A stretch of 64,000 nt of DNA from Cloacimonetes bacterium UBA5210 (GTDB lineage: Bacteria; Cloacimonadota; Cloacimonadia; Cloacimonadales; Cloacimonadaceae): positions 6,674-70,673 of the forward strand of contig DHVK01000030.1 in assembly GCA_002412625.1 (NCBI GenBank), written 5' to 3'. Position numbers and translations under genes: made by a program. The notes beneath the pieces are model-generated. The model had not been told where the DNA came from and did no database searches. It was given only the letters and a program-made list of their open reading frames with translations. Shown here one piece after another: positions 32,615-41,427 of this stretch (its first letter is position 1; every line of letters starts with the position of its first letter).

Positions 32615-34519
32615 ATGTCTGTAATCATCAGCCTTCCGGATGGAAGTAAAAGAGAATACCCTGCCGCGGTCAGTGCCCTGCACGTGGCAAATGATATATC
32701 ACCCCGCCTGGCAGACGCAGCTTTGGCGGCAGAGATAAACGGTAAAATGTGCGATATCGGCACAATGATAGAGGATAACGCGGAGCTCATCCTCCACACT
32801 TTTAAGACCGAAGAAGGTAAAGAGCTCTATTGGCACAGCACAGCACACTTGATGGCACAAGCGGTCAAGCAGCTCTGGCCAAATGTTCAGGTAACGATCG
32901 GTCCCGCCATTGAACAGGGATTCTATTACGATTTTGACCGTGATGAGCCCTTCAGCGAGGATGATCTGCAGAAGATCGAAGAGCGCATGAAAGAACTGAG
33001 CGCGCAGGATCTCCCCTATCACCGCCGCGAGATTAGCAAAGCTGAGGCGGTGGAGATCTTCGGCAAAATGAACGAGAACTACAAAATCGAGATTTTGGAA
33101 GAAATCCCCGAAGATCAGGTGATCAGCACCTATACTCAGGGAGATTTTATAGACCTTTGCCGCGGACCGCATATACCTTCCACCGGCAAGATCAAAGCGA
33201 TCAAGCTGCTGAAGAGTTCCGGTGCATATTGGCGAGGTGACGAGAAAAACAAGATGCTGAAACGCATCTATGGTATTAGCTTTCCTTCGAACAAGGAGCT
33301 AAAAGAATATTTGAATTTTCTGGAAGAAGCCGCAAAGCGCGATCACCGGAAACTGGGCAAGGACCTGGATCTCTTCTCCATCAACGATGAAGTGGGCCCC
33401 GGACTGGTGCTGTGGCATCCCAATGGCGCGATGATCCGCCACCTGATCGAAGCATATTGGAAAGACACCCATCTGAAAAACGGCTACAAATTGATCTATA
33501 CTCCGCATGTGGGACGCAGCAACCTGTGGGAAACCAGCGGACACCTGGGCTTTTACGCAGAGAACATGTATGCCAAAATGGATGTGGAAGGTCAGGACTA
33601 TTACATCAAACCGATGAACTGCCCCTTTCATTTGAGCATTTATAACGCCAATCATCACAGCTATCGGGAGCTCCCGGTGCGGCTGGCAGAACTTGGTACT
33701 GTGTATCGCTATGAACGCAGCGGCGTATTACACGGTCTGATGCGCGTGCGGGGATTTACCCAGGACGACGCGCATATCATCTGCACCCCGGAGCAGGTGA
33801 GCGATGAAGTGGAGAAACTGATTGTGTTCTCGCTGGATATGCTGAAATCATTTGGCTTCAAAGAGTTTATGATCTATCTCTCCACCAAGCCGGAAGCGGC
33901 TGTGGGAGAAGACAGCGATTGGGAAATGGCAACAGAAAGCCTGAAGGGATCATTGCAGAAGCTTGATTTGGATTTTAGCGTGGATGAGGGTGGTGGAGCC
34001 TTCTATGGCCCCAAGATCGATATCAAGATCAAGGATGCCATCGGCAGAGCCTGGCAATGCACCACCATTCAGTTCGATTTTAACCTGCCGGAGCGCTTTA
34101 ATATGCAATATGTCGGCGCGGATAACCAAGCCCACCGTCCCTACATGATCCACCGGGCGGTTTTGGGTTCTGTGGAGCGTTTCTTTGCTACTCTGCTGGA
34201 GTATCACGGTGGTAATCTGCCCTTGTGGCTGGCGCCGGTGCAAATGATGATGCTGCCCATCACCGATGCTCAGTTGGATTATGCCAAAGCTGTGCAAGAG
34301 AAGATGCTGGCACAGGGGCTGCGTTGTGAGATCGATACCCGCAGCGAGAAGATCGGTTACAAGATCCGCGATGCCGAGCTGAAGAAGATCCCCTATATGT
34401 GCGTGATCGGCAAAAAAGAAGCCGAAGAAGGCACCCTGACCTTGCGGCGCCATACTCAGGGCGATCTGGGTTCCATGAGCTTCGAGGAAGCATTGAAATC
34501 CATCAACAGTGAATCATGA
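32615..34519 (+). CDS. thrS: Threonyl-tRNA synthetase
   Basis: 634 residues, full length. Domains: TGS (ISLPDGSKREYPAAVSALHV), the second additional domain with the editing HSTAHLMAQAVKQLW, class II catalytic core with zinc-site MNCPFHLSIYNANHHSYREL, motif 2 in VYRYERSGVLHGLMRVRGFT, motif 3 near HRAVLGSVERFFATLLEYH, and an anticodon-binding end. It charges tRNA-Thr and clears Ser-tRNA-Thr. ATG 32615 follows TCTGGAGA. kdsD overlaps its end by 4 bp. A hairpin just inside kdsD could end some thrS transcripts. Confidence 0.97.
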   Translation: MSVIISLPDGSKREYPAAVSALHVANDISPRLADAALAAEINGKMCDIGTMIEDNAELILHTFKTEEGKELYWHSTAHLMAQAVKQLWPNVQVTIGPAIEQGFYYDFDRDEPFSEDDLQKIEERMKELSAQDLPYHRREISKAEAVEIFGKMNENYKIEILEEIPEDQVISTYTQGDFIDLCRGPHIPSTGKIKAIKLLKSSGAYWRGDEKNKMLKRIYGISFPSNKELKEYLNFLEEAAKRDHRKLGKDLDLFSINDEVGPGLVLWHPNGAMIRHLIEAYWKDTHLKNGYKLIYTPHVGRSNLWETSGHLGFYAENMYAKMDVEGQDYYIKPMNCPFHLSIYNANHHSYRELPVRLAELGTVYRYERSGVLHGLMRVRGFTQDDAHIICTPEQVSDEVEKLIVFSLDMLKSFGFKEFMIYLSTKPEAAVGEDSDWEMATESLKGSLQKLDLDFSVDEGGGAFYGPKIDIKIKDAIGRAWQCTTIQFDFNLPERFNMQYVGADNQAHRPYMIHRAVLGSVERFFATLLEYHGGNLPLWLAPVQMMMLPITDAQLDYAKAVQEKMLAQGLRCEIDTRSEKIGYKIRDAELKKIPYMCVIGKKEAEEGTLTLRRHTQGDLGSMSFEEALKSINSES

Positions 34520-35484
34520 AGATCTTTGAAACCATAAAAGAAGAGCTTATCAAAGAAGCCTCTGCCATCACTTCGGTGGCAGAGGCTCTTTCGCCTTCAG
34601 AAGTAGAATTGGCGTTCAAGCTGCTGCGGGATTGCAGGGGCAAGGTGGTGGTTACCGGAATCGGCAAAGCCGGGATCATCGCGCGCAAGATTTCTGCCAC
34701 TTTGGCAAGTACTGGCACCACTTCGATCTTTCTGCATGCCGCGGAAGGGATTCACGGAGATCTGGGCATGCTCTCCCGGCAGGACTTGGTTTTGGCAGTA
34801 TCGAATAGCGGTAATACCCCGGAAATGCTGGCGATCATTCCCTTTATTAAGTTCATCGGAATCCCCTTGATCAGCATCACCGGAAACGCGGATTCACAGT
34901 TGGCAAAAGCATCGGACGCCGTGCTTTGCACGAAAATTGACGCTGCACTGGAACCCCTGGGCATGGTGCCCACCGCCAGTACCACGGTAGCTTTGGCTTT
35001 GGGAGACGCCCTGGCCATTGCGCTGCTGAAGGATAAGAATTTCTCTTTGAACGACTTTGCCCGTTTTCACCCCGGCGGAGCAATCGGCAAACGCCTGCTG
35101 CTGCGGGTTCAGGATTTGATGCACTCCGGCGATACGATGCCCAAAGTGTGCCGGGACACCATGATGATGGATGCGATTCTGGAAATGACCACAAAGAAAC
35201 TGGGTTGCACGATCGTGGAAGATCACAAGGGAAAGATGCTGGGAATCATCACGGATGGAGACCTCAGGCGCCAGCTTCAGGAAAAGGGTGATGATTTGCT
35301 AAAGCACTGTGCCGAAGAATGTATGACCGCAGATCCCAAGCATAGCAAGGCAGAGGAACTGGCAGTTAGCGCACTGGCTTTGATGGAGCAATACTCCATC
35401 ACCATGCTTCCAGTAGTGAATGCCGAGGGAGAAGCCAGCGGGATCTTGCATATGCACGATCTCATCCGGGCTGGGGTTGTATAG
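34516..35484 (+). CDS. kdsD: Arabinose-5-phosphate isomerase, SIS plus CBS pair
   Basis: 322 residues, usual length. SIS domain (KVVVTGIGKAGIIARKISAT LASTGTTSIFLH; GDLGMLSRQDLVLAVSNSGN TPE; FHPGGAIGKRL) then two CBS repeats (VQDLMHSGDTMPKVCRD; CMTADPKHSKAEE with MLPVVNAEGEASGILHMHDL). It converts ribulose-5-P to arabinose-5-P for Kdo synthesis, so the host makes LPS inner core. ATG overlaps the thrS stop (ATGA). Confidence 0.93.
   Translation: MKIFETIKEELIKEASAITSVAEALSPSEVELAFKLLRDCRGKVVVTGIGKAGIIARKISATLASTGTTSIFLHAAEGIHGDLGMLSRQDLVLAVSNSGNTPEMLAIIPFIKFIGIPLISITGNADSQLAKASDAVLCTKIDAALEPLGMVPTASTTVALALGDALAIALLKDKNFSLNDFARFHPGGAIGKRLLLRVQDLMHSGDTMPKVCRDTMMMDAILEMTTKKLGCTIVEDHKGKMLGIITDGDLRRQLQEKGDDLLKHCAEECMTADPKHSKAEELAVSALALMEQYSITMLPVVNAEGEASGILHMHDLIRAGVV
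34558..34586 (+). terminator. Strong hairpin inside the start of kdsD
   Basis: GCCTCTGCCA and TGGCAGAGGC form a perfect 10-bp stem with a 9-nt loop, followed by TCTTTCG. It lies about 40 bp inside the kdsD coding region (codons 15-24). It could be an intragenic terminator or attenuator that lowers kdsD relative to thrS, or block RNase. The T-run is short, so termination is uncertain. Confidence 0.35.
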
Positions 35485-35487
35485 AGC

Positions 35488-37470
35488 TTATTTCAGGGTT
35501 TCTAACAGCCGTTTGGCGTGGCGTTCCCAACTGAAAGCTTCCAGCCGTTTGTAGCCTTTGGCTTTCATATCTTCCACCAAAGCGGGATTACTGAGCAGGG
35601 TCTGCATGGCAGAGGCGATTTCTTTGGGCTTTTGGGGATTAAAGGTAAGCACCGCGTTTTTGCCGATTTCCGGTAATGATGAGGTATTGGAACAAGCAAC
35701 CGGGATGCCGGACGCGAATGCTTCCAAAAGCGGGATGCCAAAGCCTTCATACAGAGAAGGAAACACATATAGGGCAGCATGTTTGTAGAGCCCGGCGAGA
35801 TCGCCTTCTTGCACAAAACCAGCAAAGCACACCCGGCTTTTGTCCTTCATCTTTTCCCAATAATCAGTCACAGCCTCGCTTCCTGTCCACAGGCTACCGC
35901 CCAAGACCAGAGAGTATTGCTGTTTGATCTCCTCCGGTAAGCGCTCGTAGGCCTTCAGCAGATTCAGATGATTCTTGCCGGGATGCTCGACGCGGGCGAT
36001 GTAGAGGATATAGCTTCCCCGGAAACCATACTTGCTTTCCAGTTCGCTGTGGCCGACCGGATGCTCCAGCTTGGCAGGATTGTAGCCATTGTAATTTACG
36101 TGGATGCGTTTGCCGGGAATGCCGTAATAGCGGCGAAGGTCGTATTTGGTGCTTTCGCTGATGGCATAGATGCGCGGAGCTTTGTGCAGATAGTGGGGCA
36201 CGATGTGTTTGATGTAAAACATGCGCAAGAAGTCGTATTTGCCCGGGATGTGAAACTGCGAAAGATCGTGAAAGGTGAGGATCGTGCGATCGGAGTATTT
36301 ACAGAACAGGCGACGGTTTGCTGCCGGTAAAAAAATCATGTCGTAGCGCTTCAGTGAAGGCCAAAAAGGCAACACATAGAGGTGCCAGGCCATCGAAAGC
36401 AGTGGTTTTTTCAGAAACTCCGGGATCTCGATAAAGTGCAGCCGCGGATCCTCCAGCGGAAACACTGCACGATCTGAAGGATGGATCAACAGATACACTT
36501 CGTGCTCTTTGATAAATTCACGAGTGGTGGAAACGATGTAATCCGAGATGCCGGATTTCCCGCCATCAAAGGCGAGGCAACTCAGCAATATCTTGCGCGT
36601 CTGGTTTACCGGCTTGTTAAACGCTGATGTTCTTCCTTTCCAGGCAAAATAGCGTTGAGCAAAGCGGTAGAGCTTGGCTTTGGGGATCCAGGATATTTTC
36701 TTTGTCTTGAATAGATACAGGATATCGCGGGTAATTTCTGCAATTGCGGAGAGCATTACAGCCCGGAAAAAGGACAAATCTGCTCCGTCTGCCGCGTAGA
36801 GCATGCGGTAGATATAGGCCTCAGCAATCCCTTCTCCTTTGTAACGCTTGGCGATCTGCCTTAGCGTGTAATTGTGAGAGTGCTCCACCAAAGCATCCTT
36901 GGCATAAGCGATCCGAAAGCCTTGGTTCTTCATCCGCCAGGACCATTCGATATCTTCAGAATAATTCAGGTCTTCATTGAAAGGATGTTTGCGGATGGTT
37001 TCCGCACGGACCGCAGAGCTAGCCAACGAGAAGAAATGCCGCCAGCGGGCAGCGGTCTTGCCATCGCCGAAAGCCCGTTGATAATCCTTCTTGACGAGGG
37101 GTATGGCGTCCGGGCGGGGAATCTGGTTTGCATAGACAGCAACAAGCTCAGGATCCTCTTCCAGGGGCTGCACCAGGTTTTGCAGCCAGTCATCATTCTG
37201 GGGAATGGCATCCGCGTTGTTAAAGACGATGATATCTCCCCTGGCGTGGGTAATGGCTTCGTTCAGCACTTTGCCGGGGATGTAAGTTTGAGATGGAATC
37301 TGATATACTTTCGCCGCGCTTGAGTTCTTCAGGATTTCCCAACCACCGTCGGTGGAACCGGAATCCACGCAGATCAGCTCAAAATCCTGCCGGCTTTGCC
37401 GGGTAAGCATCTGCAGACTTTGCTTCAGCCAGGGCATCTCGTTCTTGGCGCGCATGATGATGCTGATCAC
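35488..37470 (-). CDS. Bifunctional GT2-GT4 glycosyltransferase
   Basis: 660 residues in two halves. N-terminal (1-280): GT-A fold GT2 enzyme, MISIIMRAKNEMPWLKQSLQ, ELICVDSGSTDGGWEILKN and ARGDIIVFNNADAIPQND (DxD-like NNAD), plus LNYSEDIEWSWRMKNQGFRI. C-terminal (285-660): GT-B fold GT4, SYILYIARVEHPGKNHLNLL KAYERLP and PSLYEGFGIPLLEAFASGIP with Glu motif. The fused enzyme probably adds two sugars in succession to an LPS, exopolysaccharide or glycolipid. GTG start 37470 overlaps the preceding stop (GTGA). It meets kdsD tail to tail with 3 bp between. Confidence 0.85.
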   Translation of the reverse strand: MISIIMRAKNEMPWLKQSLQMLTRQSRQDFELICVDSGSTDGGWEILKNSSAAKVYQIPSQTYIPGKVLNEAITHARGDIIVFNNADAIPQNDDWLQNLVQPLEEDPELVAVYANQIPRPDAIPLVKKDYQRAFGDGKTAARWRHFFSLASSAVRAETIRKHPFNEDLNYSEDIEWSWRMKNQGFRIAYAKDALVEHSHNYTLRQIAKRYKGEGIAEAYIYRMLYAADGADLSFFRAVMLSAIAEITRDILYLFKTKKISWIPKAKLYRFAQRYFAWKGRTSAFNKPVNQTRKILLSCLAFDGGKSGISDYIVSTTREFIKEHEVYLLIHPSDRAVFPLEDPRLHFIEIPEFLKKPLLSMAWHLYVLPFWPSLKRYDMIFLPAANRRLFCKYSDRTILTFHDLSQFHIPGKYDFLRMFYIKHIVPHYLHKAPRIYAISESTKYDLRRYYGIPGKRIHVNYNGYNPAKLEHPVGHSELESKYGFRGSYILYIARVEHPGKNHLNLLKAYERLPEEIKQQYSLVLGGSLWTGSEAVTDYWEKMKDKSRVCFAGFVQEGDLAGLYKHAALYVFPSLYEGFGIPLLEAFASGIPVACSNTSSLPEIGKNAVLTFNPQKPKEIASAMQTLLSNPALVEDMKAKGYKRLEAFSWERHAKRLLETLK

Positions 37471-39077
37471 AGGTCTATTTCCACTTTTGTTTCGTTCAGA
37501 TGGCCAAACCGGGTGCGTTCAAAACGGTTGCTCATGGACATGATAATCTTCACCCCTCTGCCGCTGGAGTCCAGCCCGTCCAGCTCAAAATCATATGGTT
37601 CTTCAATGCTGTAGCTCAGGTTTTCCGGAACCCACTCGATCCCTTTGTCCCAGAATCGTATAGATACCATGTGGGGCACCAGCCGGAATTCCAGTACAAT
37701 CTCCGCGTCTTCCTGATAGTTGTAACCGTAGGTAATAATGTTGTTTAAAAACTCGTCCACAATCAGCTCCACTTTGGCTGCGAGGTGAGCATCACAAGTC
37801 CAGCCCAAGACCAGTTTTTCACATTCCTGCGCGGTCTTCCCCACTTCTTTGAGCGCGGAGCGGAGAACGATATGGTGGTGGCGCGTGATTCCTTGCGAAA
37901 GGACTTGTTCGCCTTTTGCTTGCAAAGCTTGGAAAGAAAACAATGTGAAATCGTCCACTGCGGTCTCGAACTGGTTTTTGATCAAATAATCGATGATCTT
38001 GAAAGGAATGGTGATGCAGGTATCCCGATCCGAGATTTTGGAGAGTAACTCCTTGATGCCCTCGATGCCGAATTGCAGATCGTTCATGTTTGTGCACTCG
38101 TAAATACCATCAGTAAAAACCAGAAAGATATCCGTGTTGGATAGCGGTAAGCGCTCAATATCATCCTCATGATACTTCGAGTTCGGCATCCAGCCCAGAG
38201 GCAAAGAACCCTTTTGATCCATCACCTCGACGTCTCCGGTCAGAGAATCGATCTTGATCAATGGTGGATGTCCGGCATTCAGGAAGCGGATTTCCTGTTC
38301 TTCGAGATCCACCACGCCCATTAGCAAGGTGAGGTAGTTGTTGTGCATAAACAGGTTGTTGTAGAGCCGTTCATTCAGCTTTGTGAAGAACTCGGCCATG
38401 GTTTGGGAATCCTGATAATTCTCGATCATCAGCATAATGGTGGATTTGATCGCGCTCATCAGAAGTGCTGCCTGCACACCGTGCCCAGATACATCACCGA
38501 TGTAAACAACATATTTGGTTTCCGAAAGCTTGATTCTATCAAAGAGATCGCCACCTACCGCTTCACATGGTTCATAGTAGGAGGAAAACAGGATTTCTTT
38601 GTCCAAATATACCCACTTGGGGAGCATTGCCTGCTGGATGTTGGCTGCAGTGTGCAGGTCTTTGCGCAAAGCATCGATCAGTTGCAGATTGCTACGCTCG
38701 GCGCGCTTCAGGGTTATCGTGTTGTTCACTCTGGCAAGCAGTTCGAGGCGGGAAACAGGCTTTTTGATGTAATCCGCAGATCCGGCTTCGAAGCCTTTGT
38801 TCACAGACTCATCGTCCTGGCTGGCCGTCACCAGGATCACCGGTAAATCCGGGCGTGATTTGTGCATCAGTTTACAGGTTTCATAGCCATCCAAACCGCT
38901 GCCCATGTTAACATCCAGCAAAACCAATTCATAGTGGTTTACCAGAACCTTTTGCAGGGCTTCTTCTCCGCTATGGCAATAGTCCGTGATATAATTGTCC
39001 CGTTTCAGGATGTTATTGATGATGCTGATTACCACATCGTCATCATCTACGATCAATACTTTAGCATCTAGTTCCAT
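37467..39077 (-). CDS. REC-PP2C-HATPase hybrid regulator (RsbU/RsbW-like)
   Basis: 536 residues with three domains. Receiver 1-125: AKVLIVDDDDVVISIINNIL and LVLLDVNMGSGLDGYETCKL with phosphoacceptor Asp, and ILVTASQDDE. PP2C/SpoIIE phosphatase 160-370: GGDLFDRIKL and YIGDVSGHGVQAALLMSAIK, FLNAGHPPLIKID, IFLVFTDGIYECTN. C-terminal HATPase (390-530): CDAHLAAKVELIVDEFLNNI ITYGYN, and GVKIIMSMSNRFERTR. Having phosphatase and an anti-sigma-type kinase in one chain lets one protein drive both directions of a partner switch. A STAS target and another REC-HATPase lie 18 kb away. Confidence 0.9.
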   Translation of the reverse strand: MELDAKVLIVDDDDVVISIINNILKRDNYITDYCHSGEEALQKVLVNHYELVLLDVNMGSGLDGYETCKLMHKSRPDLPVILVTASQDDESVNKGFEAGSADYIKKPVSRLELLARVNNTITLKRAERSNLQLIDALRKDLHTAANIQQAMLPKWVYLDKEILFSSYYEPCEAVGGDLFDRIKLSETKYVVYIGDVSGHGVQAALLMSAIKSTIMLMIENYQDSQTMAEFFTKLNERLYNNLFMHNNYLTLLMGVVDLEEQEIRFLNAGHPPLIKIDSLTGDVEVMDQKGSLPLGWMPNSKYHEDDIERLPLSNTDIFLVFTDGIYECTNMNDLQFGIEGIKELLSKISDRDTCITIPFKIIDYLIKNQFETAVDDFTLFSFQALQAKGEQVLSQGITRHHHIVLRSALKEVGKTAQECEKLVLGWTCDAHLAAKVELIVDEFLNNIITYGYNYQEDAEIVLEFRLVPHMVSIRFWDKGIEWVPENLSYSIEEPYDFELDGLDSSGRGVKIIMSMSNRFERTRFGHLNETKVEIDL

Positions 39078-39113
39078 ACCCTTCTCTTTCTTTTTTTAAA
39101 TCTATCATGTCTG

Positions 39114-39587
39114 TTAATGCTTCCGTGTATATTCACATAAGCTAATCCGGTATCCGCTACCGCTCAAAAGCTGTTTATGGACGAGTTTATCCCAATCTCT
39201 GAAGTCGACTTCCGGAAACCGGGTGTCGCCTTCGATAGCGGCATGGATATGAGTTACATAAAGGGTTTCTACCAAAGGTAAAGCCTGAACAAACACCTTC
39301 GCTCCACCAATGATAAAAGCATCCGGGTACATGGCACAGGCTGCTTCCAGGGAACTCGCAGTCTCCACCTTGTCCATCACAAATTCAGGGTTTGTGGTCA
39401 ATACCACATTTGTTCTTCCCGGCAGTGCGGCACCAATAGAAAGCAGTGTCTTCCTGCCCATTATTACTGCCTGCCCCATAGTTCGTTCCCTGAAATATGC
39501 GAGGTCTTCGGGAATATGCCAAGGCATCCGGTTGTCTTTGCCGATCACCCGGTCTTCTGCCATCGCAACGATGATCTTCAGGCTCAA
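39114..39587 (-). CDS. folA: Dihydrofolate reductase
   Basis: 157 residues, full length. MSLKIIVAMAEDRVIGKDNR MPWHIPEDLAYFRERTMG has the Trp and acidic residue of the active site, then VIMGRKTLLSIGAALPGRTN binds NADPH, and DAFIIGGAKVFVQALPLVET LYVTHI. It makes tetrahydrofolate. ATG overlaps the mlaF stop by 4 bp. No thyA is adjacent. Confidence 0.95.
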   Translation of the reverse strand: MSLKIIVAMAEDRVIGKDNRMPWHIPEDLAYFRERTMGQAVIMGRKTLLSIGAALPGRTNVVLTTNPEFVMDKVETASSLEAACAMYPDAFIIGGAKVFVQALPLVETLYVTHIHAAIEGDTRFPEVDFRDWDKLVHKQLLSGSGYRISLCEYTRKH

Positions 39588-40342
39588 AACTTGCCCACTT
39601 CAAAGAAATGGTCGATCTGCTTGATTCCGGCTTGCTTTGCAGCCTCAAGAGTTCCGTTGAACACCATCTTGCCGCCATCCAGGAAGATGATCTTATCGGC
39701 AATGCGGTGTATTGATGCAAGTTCGTGGGTAACGATCACGATGGTCATTTTCAGCTGCTGCTTCAGGTTCAGGATCAGCGCGTCCAGGGCTTCAGAAGTT
39801 ATCGGGTCTAAGCCCGCGGAAGGTTCGTCGCAGAAGAGCAAATGGGGATCCAAAGCTAATGCACGAGCGAGCGAAGCACGTTTCTTCATGCCACCGGAGA
39901 GTTCGCTGGGAAGCATGAAGATGGCATGGCTGAGCCCCACAAGACTGAGTTTTACCCGGATAATGCGATCGATGATCTGAGCCGAGAGATCGGTATGCAT
40001 TTCCAAGGGGATGGAGATGTTTTCATACACCGAAATGGAGTTTAGCAAAGCACCGTTCTGGAAGAGCATCCCGGTGCGCCTTAATACTGCATTAAACTCA
40101 TTCTCTTCCATGGTCAGAGTTTCTTCCCCCCAAAATCTCACACTGCCGGCTGTGGGTTCATACAAGCGCAGGATGTTCTTCAGCAAGGTTGTTTTTCCAC
40201 AGCCACTTCCGCCCAGGATAACGGTGATTTCACCGGGAAAGATATCGACGCTGATCCCATCTAAAACGACCAGCTCGCCATATTTGGCCTGGAGATCCCG
40301 GACTTTTATAATTGGCTCTTGCGTTGTTGCACTGGTTTTCAT
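39584..40342 (-). CDS. mlaF: MCE/Mla ABC transporter ATPase
   Basis: 252 residues. Walker A LGGSGCGKTTLLKNIL, Q-loop GMLFQNGALLNSISVYENIS, signature LPSELSGGMKKRASLARALA, Walker B HLLFCDEPSAGLDPITSEAL. The family energises phospholipid movement between inner and outer membranes. Coupled by 4-bp overlaps to the permease upstream and folA downstream. Confidence 0.93.
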   Translation of the reverse strand: MKTSATTQEPIIKVRDLQAKYGELVVLDGISVDIFPGEITVILGGSGCGKTTLLKNILRLYEPTAGSVRFWGEETLTMEENEFNAVLRRTGMLFQNGALLNSISVYENISIPLEMHTDLSAQIIDRIIRVKLSLVGLSHAIFMLPSELSGGMKKRASLARALALDPHLLFCDEPSAGLDPITSEALDALILNLKQQLKMTIVIVTHELASIHRIADKIIFLDGGKMVFNGTLEAAKQAGIKQIDHFFEVGKF

Positions 40343-41427
40343 AAGTATAACAGACTAAACACTGCGTCGAACAGGATTACGGCAAAGATGGAGCTTACTA
40401 CTGCTGCTGTGGTAGCCTTGCCCACGCCTTCTGCTCCGCCTCTAACCTGGAAGCCGTAGTAAGAGCCGATGATCACGATTACCCAGGCAAACCAGATGCT
40501 CTTGCCAAAACTGATGATGACATCTTTGAGGCTGATGATATCCAGAGTTCTTGCCACAAAGACTTCCATGGAAGTATCCAGCATTACCGTGGCAACCAAA
40601 GCTCCACCCAGTTCAGCGACCAGTATGCTGAACATCACAAGGATCGGCATTACGACAGTGATCGCGTGGAACTTCGGTACGACGACAAAGCGGATGGGAT
40701 GCAAGGCCATCATGCGCAACGCGTCCAGCTCTTCGGTAACCTGCATCGTGGCAATCTCGGAAGCAATCGCGCTTCCGCTTCTGCCGGCAACGATGATTGA
40801 TGTGATGAGTGGCCCCATTTCCCTGACCATGGTGATGGCCAAAAGATCAGCCAAAAATACACCAGCCCCGAAGCTCTTGAGCTGAACCCCGGATTGCAGG
40901 GAAAGAATAAAGCCGATGATGAAAGACAGCAGCGCAACGATCGGTAAAGCCTGAGAACCCAACAGAGCCGCTTGCTGGATGGTGGAACCCCTGCGCTGGC
41001 CTTTGCGGTTGAACAAACCCACAGCGCTGTAATAGAATATTTCGGAAGCCAGAGTGAGTGCCTCGACCATAGCGTGATAAAAGCCCAGAGCTCCATCACC
41101 CATCTTTTCGAAGAAACCCATATCACGCTTCGGTGCTACTTTCTTCAGCTTGATGGTTGTGAAAGTGTCTATCAATGATTGGATTTCCGGATTCGCGCCT
41201 TTGAAGAGCAGGATATCGGACTTCTCACCCACGCTTTCGTGCACCCCGTCCAGAAAAGAAACACCAGCACTATCGATCAGCTTGATTCCACTCAAATCAA
41301 TCATGGTGATCTTGGGGTGTGATCGATCCTTCAGCAGCTTGTGAAATTCCGCTTCAGCCTCGGTCACGCTGAGCTTGGTAAACTCCCCTTCGAGGGCGAG
41401 CACATTGTTAGTAAGCTTCAAACTCAT
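40339..41427 (-). CDS. mlaE: Fused STAS (MlaB) and MlaE permease
   Basis: 362 residues. N-terminal STAS domain (residues 1-95) with KITMIDLSGIKLIDSAGVSF LDGVHE, equivalent to separate MlaB. C-terminal MlaE permease (110-362): ALLGSQALPIVALLSFIIGF ILSLQ, LAITMVREMGPLITSIIVAG RSGSAIASEI, and VVIGSYYGFQVRGGAEGVG. In E. coli MlaB and MlaE are separate; here STAS, which stabilises the complex, is fixed to the permease. It follows the lipoprotein-barrel gene directly (shared 1 bp). Confidence 0.92.
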   Translation of the reverse strand: MSLKLTNNVLALEGEFTKLSVTEAEAEFHKLLKDRSHPKITMIDLSGIKLIDSAGVSFLDGVHESVGEKSDILLFKGANPEIQSLIDTFTTIKLKKVAPKRDMGFFEKMGDGALGFYHAMVEALTLASEIFYYSAVGLFNRKGQRRGSTIQQAALLGSQALPIVALLSFIIGFILSLQSGVQLKSFGAGVFLADLLAITMVREMGPLITSIIVAGRSGSAIASEIATMQVTEELDALRMMALHPIRFVVVPKFHAITVVMPILVMFSILVAELGGALVATVMLDTSMEVFVARTLDIISLKDVIISFGKSIWFAWVIVIIGSYYGFQVRGGAEGVGKATTAAVVSSIFAVILFDAVFSLLYL

